A DNA stretch of 64,000 nucleotides from Lachnospiraceae bacterium EP-SM-12S-S03. GTDB lineage: Bacteria > Bacillota > Clostridia > Lachnospirales > Lachnospiraceae. Below, piece after piece: positions 18,809-27,552 of the stretch (its first letter is position 1; every line of letters starts with the position of its first letter). The stretch covers positions 124,001-188,000 of the forward strand of contig JAJBSL010000001.1 in NCBI GenBank assembly GCA_020540725.1, read 5' to 3'. The notes below the pieces were generated by a model that saw nothing but the letters and a program-made list of their open reading frames with translations, searched no databases and was not told the origin of the DNA. The position numbers and the translations under genes were made by a program.

Positions 18809-19729
18809 ATGTATACATTCATTGTGAATCCCCATTCCCGTTCAGGTCTCGGGGAATCTATATGGCAGAACATTGAAAAAGAACTGAAGCATTTAGGCAT
18901 AAAATACGAAGTGTTTTTTACAAAGCCTCACCGCCGCACTTCCGTTTTGATCCGGAAGCTGACTTCCGACAAAGCAGAGCATACCATTGTAATTTTAGGT
19001 GGTGACGGAACAGTGAATGAAGTGATCAACGGAATCTCATATCCGGAAAAGGTCACTTTGGGATATATACCGACAGGATCCGGCAATGATTTTTCAAGAA
19101 GTTATTCTTTCCCGTCAGATCCTATGAAGGCGTTGGATATTGTCCTTTCCGCTAGACGCATCCAGAAACTGGATCTCGGGGAACTTTCTTACAAAGATAA
19201 AAACCGGCGCTTTGCGGTAAGCTCCGGTTTTGGTTTTGATGCTGCAATCTGCCATGAAGTTGTTGTTTCCCACTGGAAAGCAAGACTCAACAGATTCAAG
19301 CTTGGAAAGCTGGTTTATGTTTTTGTTGCCTTAAGGCAGTGGTTTCATCTGAAACCGAAGAAAACAGTTGTGACTTTAGATCAAACGACCACGCATACCT
19401 TTGACCGCTGCTACTTTGTCACATCTATGAACCAACCTTATGAAGGCGGCGGATTCATGTTCGCTCCCCATGCCAATCCTTCGGACGGAAAGCTTGGTAT
19501 CTGCGTGGTTGCTAATCTGTCAAAAATAAAAATGCTGCTTCTCCTTCCAACCGCACTTTTCGGAAAGCACGTACATTTTAAAGGCGTTTACACATACACA
19601 TGTGAGGAGATTGCCATTCATTCCGAGAAACCACGAGAAATCCATACAGATGGAGAACCATGCTTTTTGCAAAAAGAGATATCCCTTCGTTGTCTTCCGG
19701 AACAGATCAACCTCATCACTCCACCTTGA
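18809..19729 (+). CDS. YegS/BmrU/DagK-family lipid kinase
   Basis: A 306-residue member of the diacylglycerol kinase catalytic family. The N-terminal domain shows VNPHSRSG, the nucleotide-binding signature ILGGDGTVNEVING and IPTGSGNDFSRS. The C-terminal beta domain (MFAPHANPSDGKL, HTDGEPCF) is also present. It likely phosphorylates diacylglycerol or a related lipid at the inner membrane face, recycling it to phosphatidate; the exact substrate is not shown by sequence. The start follows AAAGGAG. Its last 14 bp overlap the 3' end of the convergent kdpE gene, with no room for a terminator between them. Confidence 0.9.
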   Translation: MYTFIVNPHSRSGLGESIWQNIEKELKHLGIKYEVFFTKPHRRTSVLIRKLTSDKAEHTIVILGGDGTVNEVINGISYPEKVTLGYIPTGSGNDFSRSYSFPSDPMKALDIVLSARRIQKLDLGELSYKDKNRRFAVSSGFGFDAAICHEVVVSHWKARLNRFKLGKLVYVFVALRQWFHLKPKKTVVTLDQTTTHTFDRCYFVTSMNQPYEGGGFMFAPHANPSDGKLGICVVANLSKIKMLLLLPTALFGKHVHFKGVYTYTCEEIAIHSEKPREIHTDGEPCFLQKEISLRCLPEQINLITPP

Positions 19730-20417
19730 TCATCCGGTACCCCACACCGATATGCGTTTGAATGTATTGTTGGGAATCTCCTTCTTTTTCAAGTTTCTTT
19801 CTCAAAGTCGCCATGAATACCCGAAGGGAAGCCACATCATTTTCCCAACTGCTTCCCCATATCTTCTGGGTAATAAATGTGTGTGTCAGCACTTTCCCTA
19901 CATTTCTGGAAAGAAGACAAAGAAGTTTATATTCAATCGGCGTCAAATGCAGTTCTTCACTATTTAGATAGGCGCACCCTGCTGCATAGTCTACGCGAAG
20001 TGCTCCATTCACAAACAAAGAGGATTGTGACGGCGCCTCATCTCGTGTCATGATGAGACGTCTCTGGGTTGCACGGATACGCGCAAGAAGCTCTTCTACC
20101 GAAAACGGTTTCGTGAGATAATCGTCTGCCCCCGCATCCAGCGCATCAATTTTGTCAGTATCCTCACTCCTTGCACTGATCACAATGATCGGAACACTGG
20201 ACCACGTACGTATTTTTTTGATTACTTCTACTCCATCCATATCCGGAAGTCCCAGATCCATTAAAATAATATCCGGATTGTGGGATGAAGCTTCAACGAT
20301 CGCTGTCTTTCCGTTCCCTGCGGAAAGATAGTGATACTCATGCGCTTTCAGTGTGGTTGTAATTAAGTTTTTTATGGACGAATCGTCTTCTACAACTAAA
20401 ATCGTCAATTTATTCAT
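19716..20417 (-). CDS. kdpE: Response regulator KdpE
   Basis: A 233-residue OmpR-type regulator: receiver domain (VVEDDSS, phospho-acceptor Asp in IILMDLGLPDMDG, Lys in LTKPF) plus C-terminal winged helix (LTPIEYKLLCLLSRN, VGYRMIKVE). The ATG at 20417 overlaps the kinase stop by 8 bp. It is the last gene of the kdp locus, so it should activate the kdp promoter near 29.5 kb when phosphorylated. Its 3' end overlaps the convergent lipid kinase gene by 14 bp. Confidence 0.92.
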   Translation of the reverse strand: MNKLTILVVEDDSSIKNLITTTLKAHEYHYLSAGNGKTAIVEASSHNPDIILMDLGLPDMDGVEVIKKIRTWSSVPIIVISARSEDTDKIDALDAGADDYLTKPFSVEELLARIRATQRRLIMTRDEAPSQSSLFVNGALRVDYAAGCAYLNSEELHLTPIEYKLLCLLSRNVGKVLTHTFITQKIWGSSWENDVASLRVFMATLRKKLEKEGDSQQYIQTHIGVGYRMIKVE

Positions 20418-22380
20418 GCAGTTGAACCTCCTCTGCTTGTAATGTAAATGTAAAGACTGTTCCATGTGGTATATTGTCCTTCACTGTAATTTCTCCTCCG
20501 TGAGAATTTATAATGGATTTGCAAAGTGCAAGTCCCAATCCCAGGCTTCTTCTGCTGTCTGCAATTTTTTTTGCCCCGCTGAAGAACATATCGAATACAT
20601 GTTTCTTATTCTCATCTGAAATTCCAGGCCCGTCATCCGCTATCGAAATAACGGCCAAATTTTCTTTTTTCCCCATTTTTATCTGAATATGCGATCCTTT
20701 CTGCGTATATTTGATCGCATTATCTACAATATTGATGATCACTTGGACGATCAATCTGGCATCCATTTTGGCCAGCAAAAATTCTTCCCTGTTTTCCACG
20801 GTAATCGTATGTTCTGTCTTTAACCGGTTTACGTGACTCAGCGCTTCTTTCACAACTTCATCCACAAGTTCCGCAGAAATGTTTAAATTCAACCGGCCTT
20901 CCTCCAGCCTTGTGACTGAAAGAAGATTTTCTACCAGATTAATGAGCCACATGGAATCATCATAAATATCCTGATACAATGTCTTTTTTGTTGCCTCATC
21001 GAAAGAGATCCCGTTAGACAGCAAATTGCTTGCGTTCCCTGAAATGGACGTCAGCGGCGTCCGCAGATCGTGGGAAATGGACCGGAGCAGATTCGCTCTT
21101 AACTGCTCGTTCTTCGCAAGAATCACCGCTTCTTCTTTTTCTTTCGCATTTTTTTGGTTTTCAAGAGCAAGGGCACATTCTCCAAGAATGGAAAGTACAA
21201 TGCTATTTTCAAAAGCATCCATCGCCTGCTCTCCCATAGCAATTCCTACCACTCCATACACAACATCGTTGATTCGGATTGCAAGATATCTACAGCTTGC
21301 ATCCGGCATGGTGCCCGTCGTTTTTCCTGCATGTTTATTATGTTGAAATACCCAGGCTGCAACCGCTTGTTCTTTTTCCGATGTGTAAATCCCCGTCGGC
21401 CTTTCCTCATCCACCGGGAAAACGATCGGCTCTTCCAGACCATTGCTCCCCACAAAATAAATGACAATGTCTTTTCGAAGCATTTTGATCAACTGTTTTG
21501 CAGTGACCGACATAATCTCTTCTTTATCCTTCGCTTTCTGGAACATCTGATTCGTATCAAAAAGTATTTTCGTACGAAATGCGGAGCCCGCAGACTGCTT
21601 TGCATTATTTTTCAGCTTTGTTGCAAGTGTTCCCGTCAAAAATGCCGCAATAAACATGATCAGAAAAGTAACCGGATATCCTTGGTCATAAGCTCTCAGC
21701 GTATAGCGCGGCTCTGTAAAAAGAAAATTAAATATAAGCACACTGACAACAGATGCCATGACACTGTAAATTCGGTTTACCACTACCACAGAGATCAAAA
21801 GCACTGCCAAAACATACACGGTAATGATATTTGCTTCCGCAAATCCAAGCTCGTAGAAGACATAGCCAAAACAACTGGCCAGCACAAGAATTCCGATGCA
21901 CTTTAAGATGTCCTGCATAGAGAATGTAACTGTTCTTTTTCTTTTCTTATTTTGAAAACTTACGGCAGATGACGATGACTCCGGAATAATGTAGACGTCC
22001 AGATCCGAGATATTCGTCAATAACTGTTCCGTCAATGTCATTTTCCGGAAAAACCGTCCCCGTAATGGATGACTTCTTCCGATTACAATTTTTGTAACTG
22101 CAGAAAGCCTGGCAAATTCTGCAATCTGAAACGGAATATCATCTCCGTAAATAATCTCGATTGCAGCACCAAGCTTCTGTGCCAGACGCATATTGGTCTG
22201 AAGTTTCTTTTTATCTTCTTCATAAGTTGTTGCATCATAATCGGATGTTTCTACAAAAATTGCTGTAAAACTTCCATGAAATGCTTCTGCCATCTGTGCT
22301 GCGGTCCGAATTACGTTTTCATTTGACGGTGATTCGGACAGACAGACCAGAATATGTTCTTCTTTATTTGATATCTTCAT
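20410..22380 (-). CDS. KdpD-like sensor histidine kinase lacking the KdpD N-terminal domain
   Basis: A 656-residue protein. It starts directly with a universal-stress-protein (USP) domain (LSESPSNENVIRTAA, FTAIFVE). A DUF4118 four-helix membrane region (about 170-270), a GAF-like domain (about 290-415) and the kinase core follow: H-box SISHDLRTPLTS, N-box IVDNAIKYT, ADDGPGIS and GLGLALCK. The ATP-binding KdpD N-terminal domain of classical KdpD is missing. That domain is encoded upstream in the 22746-24743 gene, which lacks a kinase core. The ATG at 22380 follows AGGTGG; a GTG seven codons upstream is less likely. It probably phosphorylates KdpE. Confidence 0.9.
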   Translation of the reverse strand: MKISNKEEHILVCLSESPSNENVIRTAAQMAEAFHGSFTAIFVETSDYDATTYEEDKKKLQTNMRLAQKLGAAIEIIYGDDIPFQIAEFARLSAVTKIVIGRSHPLRGRFFRKMTLTEQLLTNISDLDVYIIPESSSSAVSFQNKKRKRTVTFSMQDILKCIGILVLASCFGYVFYELGFAEANIITVYVLAVLLISVVVVNRIYSVMASVVSVLIFNFLFTEPRYTLRAYDQGYPVTFLIMFIAAFLTGTLATKLKNNAKQSAGSAFRTKILFDTNQMFQKAKDKEEIMSVTAKQLIKMLRKDIVIYFVGSNGLEEPIVFPVDEERPTGIYTSEKEQAVAAWVFQHNKHAGKTTGTMPDASCRYLAIRINDVVYGVVGIAMGEQAMDAFENSIVLSILGECALALENQKNAKEKEEAVILAKNEQLRANLLRSISHDLRTPLTSISGNASNLLSNGISFDEATKKTLYQDIYDDSMWLINLVENLLSVTRLEEGRLNLNISAELVDEVVKEALSHVNRLKTEHTITVENREEFLLAKMDARLIVQVIINIVDNAIKYTQKGSHIQIKMGKKENLAVISIADDGPGISDENKKHVFDMFFSGAKKIADSRRSLGLGLALCKSIINSHGGEITVKDNIPHGTVFTFTLQAEEVQLHE

Positions 22381-22473
22381 GTAAGCGACCACCTTCTCCA
22401 CTTAATATGATATCTATAGGCGGATAAAAGTAATTTTAAAAAATTTCTTCTCACATAAAGATTCTGTTAAAAT

Positions 22474-22671
22474 CTATGCCCATCCAAGCAGCCATCCGAT
22501 TGGTGCCATAATTGCTGTTGTACACACTACAACGGCCATCACGATAAATAACGGGGTACCGATCAAAAGTGCTGTAGAAGCAATATATGGATGAGCAGAA
22601 ACAAACTGTCTGATAGAATCTTCAAAATTATACTCCACACAATGAATCATGTTTAAAATAGCTGTCATCAT
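22474..22671 (-). CDS. Small membrane protein between the two KdpD-like genes
   Basis: About 65 residues with AAGGAGGG 5-8 nt before two consecutive ATG codons (22671, 22668). The N-terminal half is amphipathic (HCVEYNFEDSIRQFVSAHPY). The C-terminal half is one or two hydrophobic segments (ALLIGTPLFIVMAVVVCTTA, IGWLLGW). It lies between the kinase-less KdpD half (22746-24743) and the kinase half (20410-22380), in the same direction. I do not recognise the family. Position suggests a role in assembling or tuning the divided sensor, but this is inference. Confidence 0.75.
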   Translation of the reverse strand: MMTAILNMIHCVEYNFEDSIRQFVSAHPYIASTALLIGTPLFIVMAVVVCTTAIMAPIGWLLGWA

Positions 22672-22745
22672 CAATCCCTCCTTATCTTATGGCTCTATTT
22701 TAATATAAATAAAATGAAGATTGAGAAAGGAGGGGCTTTCTAATA

Positions 22746-24743
22746 CTAAGATTCTATAAAGCTGTTTTGTAGTTTGACTCCCGTTTCATTTAACATCGCA
22801 ATCAGAAGTCCGTACTTAAATTCCTGAATCTGTCTTCGCTCTTCCAGTACAATTCCGATCACTCCATTCACTTCCTCTGTTCCCTGAATCGGAAGATACA
22901 TGGCCTTGGCGCTTGGAAGTGTATGTGTACATGCTCCTGCTCTGTGATGATTTGCTACAACCCATTGTGCAACTGCCCGCTCTTGTGCCTGGGTGTAGAC
23001 TTCCATTTCTTTTGGATCCACGCCCTTTCTAGGAAACAAAAGCGGTTCTCCAAGCACCCGATCTTCTTTTACAGGATAGATGACAAGTGAAAGATTCAGC
23101 AATTTCCCTACCTGACCTGCCAGTTGATTCCATACTTCCATCTCTGTTCTGCATCTACGCAGTTTTTGACTGTTCTCTAACAAGATTTCCGTACGAAATG
23201 CCTTCTTTGCACTTTCCACGTTCTGCCTTTTCATTTTTCTTGTCAATGTGGCCGTGAAAAGTCCTACAATAAACAAAATGACAAAAGTAGTCGTATAGGC
23301 TCTATCATATGCTTTCAACGTATAATACGGTTTTGTGAAAAAGAAATTAAATGCCAATACACTAAACAGCGCGGAATACACTGCATAAGCACGTCTGTCC
23401 GCAATATAGGACGATAAAAGCACACCAAGAATATAGATCATGATAATATTGGATTCCGGTAAACTCCATTTCTTGAACATGTATGCTGCCAGAGTAGTCA
23501 AAAGCATCACACAGGTAATCGCCCCAAGTTCCAGCATAATTCTTCCCACACTGGTCCGTTTCTTTCGGATCGGCTGCCTTTTTGGCTGCTTCGCATGGCG
23601 CATATCCGGAATGATGTACACATCAATATTGGGTGCCACGTCATTCAATTTTTCAAGGATTGCCTGCCTTGGCGATGTTTCCCATACTCTGTGATTTGTT
23701 CTTCCGATTACGATCTTAGACACATTACTCACAATGGCATATTCTGCAATCTGTCCTCCGATGTCTGAACCAAACACTGTTACGATTTTGGCACCTAGCA
23801 CCTTTGCAAGCTCCAGACGACTTTGAAGCGCCTTTTTCGTCTTTTCATCTGCTTCCTGAAGTTCCGGGGTTTCTACACAAATTGCCGTGAATTCTGCATG
23901 AAATGCATAGGCTAGTCTTGCAGCCGTACGGATCACCTTATCACTGGAGCTTGCCGGCGATACGCAGGTTAACACATGTTCGCCCGTATAGTAATGCATA
24001 CTTCCCATGGCATTGCGTTCTTCCTTTGCAATCCGGTTTACCCTGTCTGCTGTTCTTCGAAGGGCGATTTCCCGAAGCGCCACAAGCTTCTCTTCCCGAA
24101 AGAAGTTCTGGAGCGCTCGTTCCGCCTGCGCCTCTTGATAGATTTTTCCTTCTTTCATTCTTTCGATCAGATCTTCCGGCTCAATATCGATGACCTCAAC
24201 CTGATCTGCATGGTCAAATACACTGTCCGGTATTCTCTCACGCACCTGTATATTCGTAATATTCCCCACAATATCATTCAGGCTCTCGATATGTTGAATG
24301 TTCATTGTTGTATATACATTGATGCCTGCACGAAGAAGTTCCTGCACATCCTGATATCTTTTTTCGTTGCGGCATCCCGGCGCATTGGTATGGGCAAGTT
24401 CATCTACCAGAATCAGTTTCGGTTTTCTCTTAAGCGCCTCATCAATATCGAATTCCCGCAAATGTACTCCCCGGTATTCCACCATTTTTGGCGGAATCGT
24501 CTCCAATCCTTCCGCCATTTTCTGTGTGTCCGGTCTCGCATGAGGCTCAATGTAGCCTGCTACAATATCCACTCCGTGTTTTGCCGCTTCATGTGCTGCT
24601 TCCAGCATCGCATATGTCTTCCCGGAACCGGCAGCATAGCCAAGAAATATCTTCAGTTTTCCGTCCTTCTTTTTCTTTGCCTGTTCTTCTTCATAATGAA
24701 TCCGTCTTAATAACTGTTCCGAATCCGGTCTGTCCTCTCTCAT
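22746..24743 (-). CDS. kdpD: KdpD sensor half without kinase domain
   Basis: A 665-residue protein with the classical KdpD N-terminal domain (residues about 10-215: Walker A GYAAGSGKT, Walker B LILVDELAHTNAPG). A USP domain (about 240-375, FTAICVE), DUF4118 membrane helices (about 395-500) and a GAF-like domain follow, ending at QNSFIES. There is no H-box or ATP-binding kinase core, and no kinase sequence after the stop in any frame, so this is not a simple frameshift. The ATG at 24743 follows AAGGAGGGA. It lies downstream of kdpC, and the missing kinase is in the next-but-one gene. Confidence 0.92.
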   Translation of the reverse strand: MREDRPDSEQLLRRIHYEEEQAKKKKDGKLKIFLGYAAGSGKTYAMLEAAHEAAKHGVDIVAGYIEPHARPDTQKMAEGLETIPPKMVEYRGVHLREFDIDEALKRKPKLILVDELAHTNAPGCRNEKRYQDVQELLRAGINVYTTMNIQHIESLNDIVGNITNIQVRERIPDSVFDHADQVEVIDIEPEDLIERMKEGKIYQEAQAERALQNFFREEKLVALREIALRRTADRVNRIAKEERNAMGSMHYYTGEHVLTCVSPASSSDKVIRTAARLAYAFHAEFTAICVETPELQEADEKTKKALQSRLELAKVLGAKIVTVFGSDIGGQIAEYAIVSNVSKIVIGRTNHRVWETSPRQAILEKLNDVAPNIDVYIIPDMRHAKQPKRQPIRKKRTSVGRIMLELGAITCVMLLTTLAAYMFKKWSLPESNIIMIYILGVLLSSYIADRRAYAVYSALFSVLAFNFFFTKPYYTLKAYDRAYTTTFVILFIVGLFTATLTRKMKRQNVESAKKAFRTEILLENSQKLRRCRTEMEVWNQLAGQVGKLLNLSLVIYPVKEDRVLGEPLLFPRKGVDPKEMEVYTQAQERAVAQWVVANHHRAGACTHTLPSAKAMYLPIQGTEEVNGVIGIVLEERRQIQEFKYGLLIAMLNETGVKLQNSFIES

Positions 24744-24801
24744 CTGTTCCCTCCTTAACGACCACAAGGATGGGTAAAACCCATCCTTTTCCTCTTTGTT
24801 C

Positions 24802-25449
24802 TTATTTCAAAATTCCCATTGCATTTGCAACCGCAAGATTGCATTTCAGGACATTCACACGTTCTTCTCCAAAGATTCCGAGTACTTTGTGCTCTGTATT
24901 ATCTTCTACGATCTGCTGTACCTCTTCTTCGGAAAGTCCTGAGTTCTTCGCAACTGTCTGAACCTGTACTTCGGCAGCCTCCGGGCTGATATGCGGATCC
25001 AGGCCGGAAGCAGATGCTGTCAGAAGATCTGACGGAATCTCTTCTTTCTTCACATCCGGATGCTCTTTCAGAAATTCTTCCATATCTGCTTCTATACGTT
25101 TCTTTAACTCTGGATTGGAATTACTGTAATTGAAGCTTCCCGAAGCAACACCTGTGTATTCCCCGCTTTCCTTCTGCTCTTCTGTGTAAGTATTATAATT
25201 CACAGACGATACTCTTCCATGGAAATAATAATCTTCCGTAAAATCCTGTCCTACAAGAGCAGATCCTACTGCTTTGTCCTTATCTGTCGTCGGATTTCCA
25301 TTCTTATCAATGAGATTGCCATTTGCTTTTTCTTTCATTGTAAGCTGGCTGACACCGGTAAGCACCAGAGGATACACAAAAGAACAGATCACCATCATTA
25401 CGATACTGAATGCAAATGCTTTTCCTAACATCTTACCAAATTTTTTCAT
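24802..25449 (-). CDS. kdpC: Potassium-transporting ATPase subunit KdpC
   Basis: A 215-residue single-helix subunit of the KdpFABC complex. The N-terminal membrane segment (about 12-34) is followed by conserved external motifs GSALVGQDFT, YFHGR and ASGLDPHISPEAA. It stabilises the complex and raises ATP affinity. The second ATG (25449) is preferred, 8 nt after AGGAGG; the ATG two codons earlier is too close to it. It lies 12 bp after kdpB. Confidence 0.97.
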   Translation of the reverse strand: MKKFGKMLGKAFAFSIVMMVICSFVYPLVLTGVSQLTMKEKANGNLIDKNGNPTTDKDKAVGSALVGQDFTEDYYFHGRVSSVNYNTYTEEQKESGEYTGVASGSFNYSNSNPELKKRIEADMEEFLKEHPDVKKEEIPSDLLTASASGLDPHISPEAAEVQVQTVAKNSGLSEEEVQQIVEDNTEHKVLGIFGEERVNVLKCNLAVANAMGILK

Positions 25450-25461
25450 GTTCATTTCCTC

Positions 25462-27516
25462 CTAAACACCGATCATGGATAAAAGCGGTGCCACGATCAA
25501 GTCAATGATTTTAATTCCTACAAATGGTACGATAATACCGCCAAGTCCATAGATTCCCATATTACGGAGCAGAAGTTTCTCTGCTTTCATCGGTTTATAT
25601 TTTACACCTTTCATTGCGATTGGAATCAAACTTGGAATAATGATCGCATTGAAAATCAATGCGGATAAAATCGCACTGGCAGGTGTTGCAAGTTTCATAA
25701 TATTTAAAATCTGCATCTGCGGCAATACCATAGTAAACATGGCAGGAATGATTGCAAAATATTTTGCAATATCATTTGCAACACTGAATGTTGTCAATGA
25801 TCCACGTGTGATCAAAAGCTGTTTTCCGATTTCCACTACTTCCAGAATCTTGGTCGGGTCGGAATCCAAATCTACCATATTGGCTGCCTCTTTTGCTGCC
25901 TGTGTACCTGAATTCATCGCAAGCCCTACATCTGCCTGTGCAAGTGCAGGCGCATCATTCGTTCCATCACCGGTCATAGCAACCAGTTTTCCTTCTGCCT
26001 GTTCCTTTTTGATTGCTTCGATCTTATCTTCCGGACGACATTCTGCAATGAATCCGTCTACGCCTGCTTCTTTTGCGATCGTTGCTGCTGTCAACGGGTT
26101 ATCTCCGGTACACATGATCGTCTTGATTCCGATTTCACGAAGTCTTGCAAAACGTTCCACAAGTCCTGGTTTTACTGTATCTTTCAAGTAAATTACACCA
26201 TAGACTTTATTGTTTACACATACAACAAGTGGTGTTCCTCCTAAGTTAGAAACTTCTGTTACAATTCCTTCCAGATCCTTTGGAATGGTACCGTCTGCTT
26301 CACGAACAAATCTTTGAATCGCTTCACTTGCGCCTTTTCTGACAACTGTACCATTCTTTAAGTTTACTCCACTCATTTTTGACTGCGCAGTAAACTCAAC
26401 GAATTCCATTTCACCGCAAACACTCTCGTCCAATCTGCATCCCATTTGTTTTCCAAGGTCTACTGTTGACTTTCCTTCCGGAGTTGTATCCATAAGGGAG
26501 CACATTACACTGTAATCAACAAGCTCTTCTTTCTGAACTCCTTCTACCGGATAAAATTCTGCTGCAAGACGATTTCCGTATGTAATAGTACCTGTCTTAT
26601 CCAAAATCATTGTATCTACATCACCACATGCTTCTACCGCTTTTCCTGACATGGCGATGACATTAAATCTTGTAACACGGTCCATACCTGCTATACCAAT
26701 TGCAGATAATAAACCGCCGATTGTTGTCGGAATCAAACATACCATCAATGCGATTGCCCAGGAAACCGGAATTTTTACATTCAGGTATTCCGCAAACGGA
26801 TACAGTGTTACAACCACGATCAGGAAGATCAATGTAAGTACGATCAAAAGTGTATTCAACGCAATCTCGTTCGGTGTCTTCTGTCTGGAAGCACCTTCCA
26901 CAAGAGAAATCATTTTATCCAGGAAAGACTCTCCCGGTTCTGCGGCAATTCTGATTTTCAGCCAGTCGGAAACAACTGTTGTTCCGCCTGTCACAGACGA
27001 GAAATCTCCTCCCGCCTCTCTTGTAACCGGTGCGGATTCTCCTGTAATCGCAGACTCGTCAACGGAAGCGATTCCTTCAATGACATCTCCGTCATTCGGA
27101 ATCAATTCTCCCATCTTAACAAGTACAATATCACCTTTTCTCAATTCAGATGCGTTTACAATCTTTTCAGTTCCATCCGACATCAAAACTCTTGCCTTTG
27201 TATCTTGTTTCGTTTTTTTCAATGTGGCAGCCTGCGCTTTTCCTCGTCCTTCTGCAACGGATTCCGCAAAATTTGCAAACAGGATCGTAATGAAAAGAAT
27301 TACTGTTACAATTCCGTTATATATCTGATACTTCTCTTCTCCGCCAAACAATGTAGGCACAAATGTAAGAATCAGCGTAATCACAAATCCGACTTCTACA
27401 ACAAACATAACCGGATTCTTCATCATATATCTCGGATCCAGCTTTTGAAAAGCTCCGATAATTGAAGTTTTTAATATATCGCGGGTAATAAATTTCGTCC
27501 GCTTATTCTTAGCCAT
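25462..27516 (-). CDS. kdpB: Potassium-transporting ATPase ATP-binding subunit KdpB
   Basis: A 684-residue P-type ATPase subunit that energises high-affinity potassium uptake. The actuator loop has ITGESAPV. The phosphorylation motif is DKTGTITYG, and the hinge is [19 protein letters not shown]. The membrane helices are in the usual arrangement. The start follows AGAGGAGA. It lies between kdpA (36 bp) and kdpC (12 bp). Confidence 0.98.
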   Translation of the reverse strand: MAKNKRTKFITRDILKTSIIGAFQKLDPRYMMKNPVMFVVEVGFVITLILTFVPTLFGGEEKYQIYNGIVTVILFITILFANFAESVAEGRGKAQAATLKKTKQDTKARVLMSDGTEKIVNASELRKGDIVLVKMGELIPNDGDVIEGIASVDESAITGESAPVTREAGGDFSSVTGGTTVVSDWLKIRIAAEPGESFLDKMISLVEGASRQKTPNEIALNTLLIVLTLIFLIVVVTLYPFAEYLNVKIPVSWAIALMVCLIPTTIGGLLSAIGIAGMDRVTRFNVIAMSGKAVEACGDVDTMILDKTGTITYGNRLAAEFYPVEGVQKEELVDYSVMCSLMDTTPEGKSTVDLGKQMGCRLDESVCGEMEFVEFTAQSKMSGVNLKNGTVVRKGASEAIQRFVREADGTIPKDLEGIVTEVSNLGGTPLVVCVNNKVYGVIYLKDTVKPGLVERFARLREIGIKTIMCTGDNPLTAATIAKEAGVDGFIAECRPEDKIEAIKKEQAEGKLVAMTGDGTNDAPALAQADVGLAMNSGTQAAKEAANMVDLDSDPTKILEVVEIGKQLLITRGSLTTFSVANDIAKYFAIIPAMFTMVLPQMQILNIMKLATPASAILSALIFNAIIIPSLIPIAMKGVKYKPMKAEKLLLRNMGIYGLGGIIVPFVGIKIIDLIVAPLLSMIGV

Positions 27517-27552
27517 TTTCTATTCTCCTCTCCTCTGCAGTCATTTCATTCC

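Noticed and set aside
21154..21906. 250-codon plus-strand frame opposite the sensor kinase gene
   Set aside because: Antisense of a conserved coding region, Cys/His/Arg-rich without recognisable motifs.
22746..22760. Frameshift as cause of the missing kinase domain in the KdpD half
   Set aside because: The sequence after the stop holds no kinase-like residues in any frame and leads straight into the ribosome site of the next small ORF.
23976..24710. 244-codon plus-strand frame opposite kdpD
   Set aside because: Shadow of a conserved gene; no ribosome site or promoter and composition typical of antisense frames.
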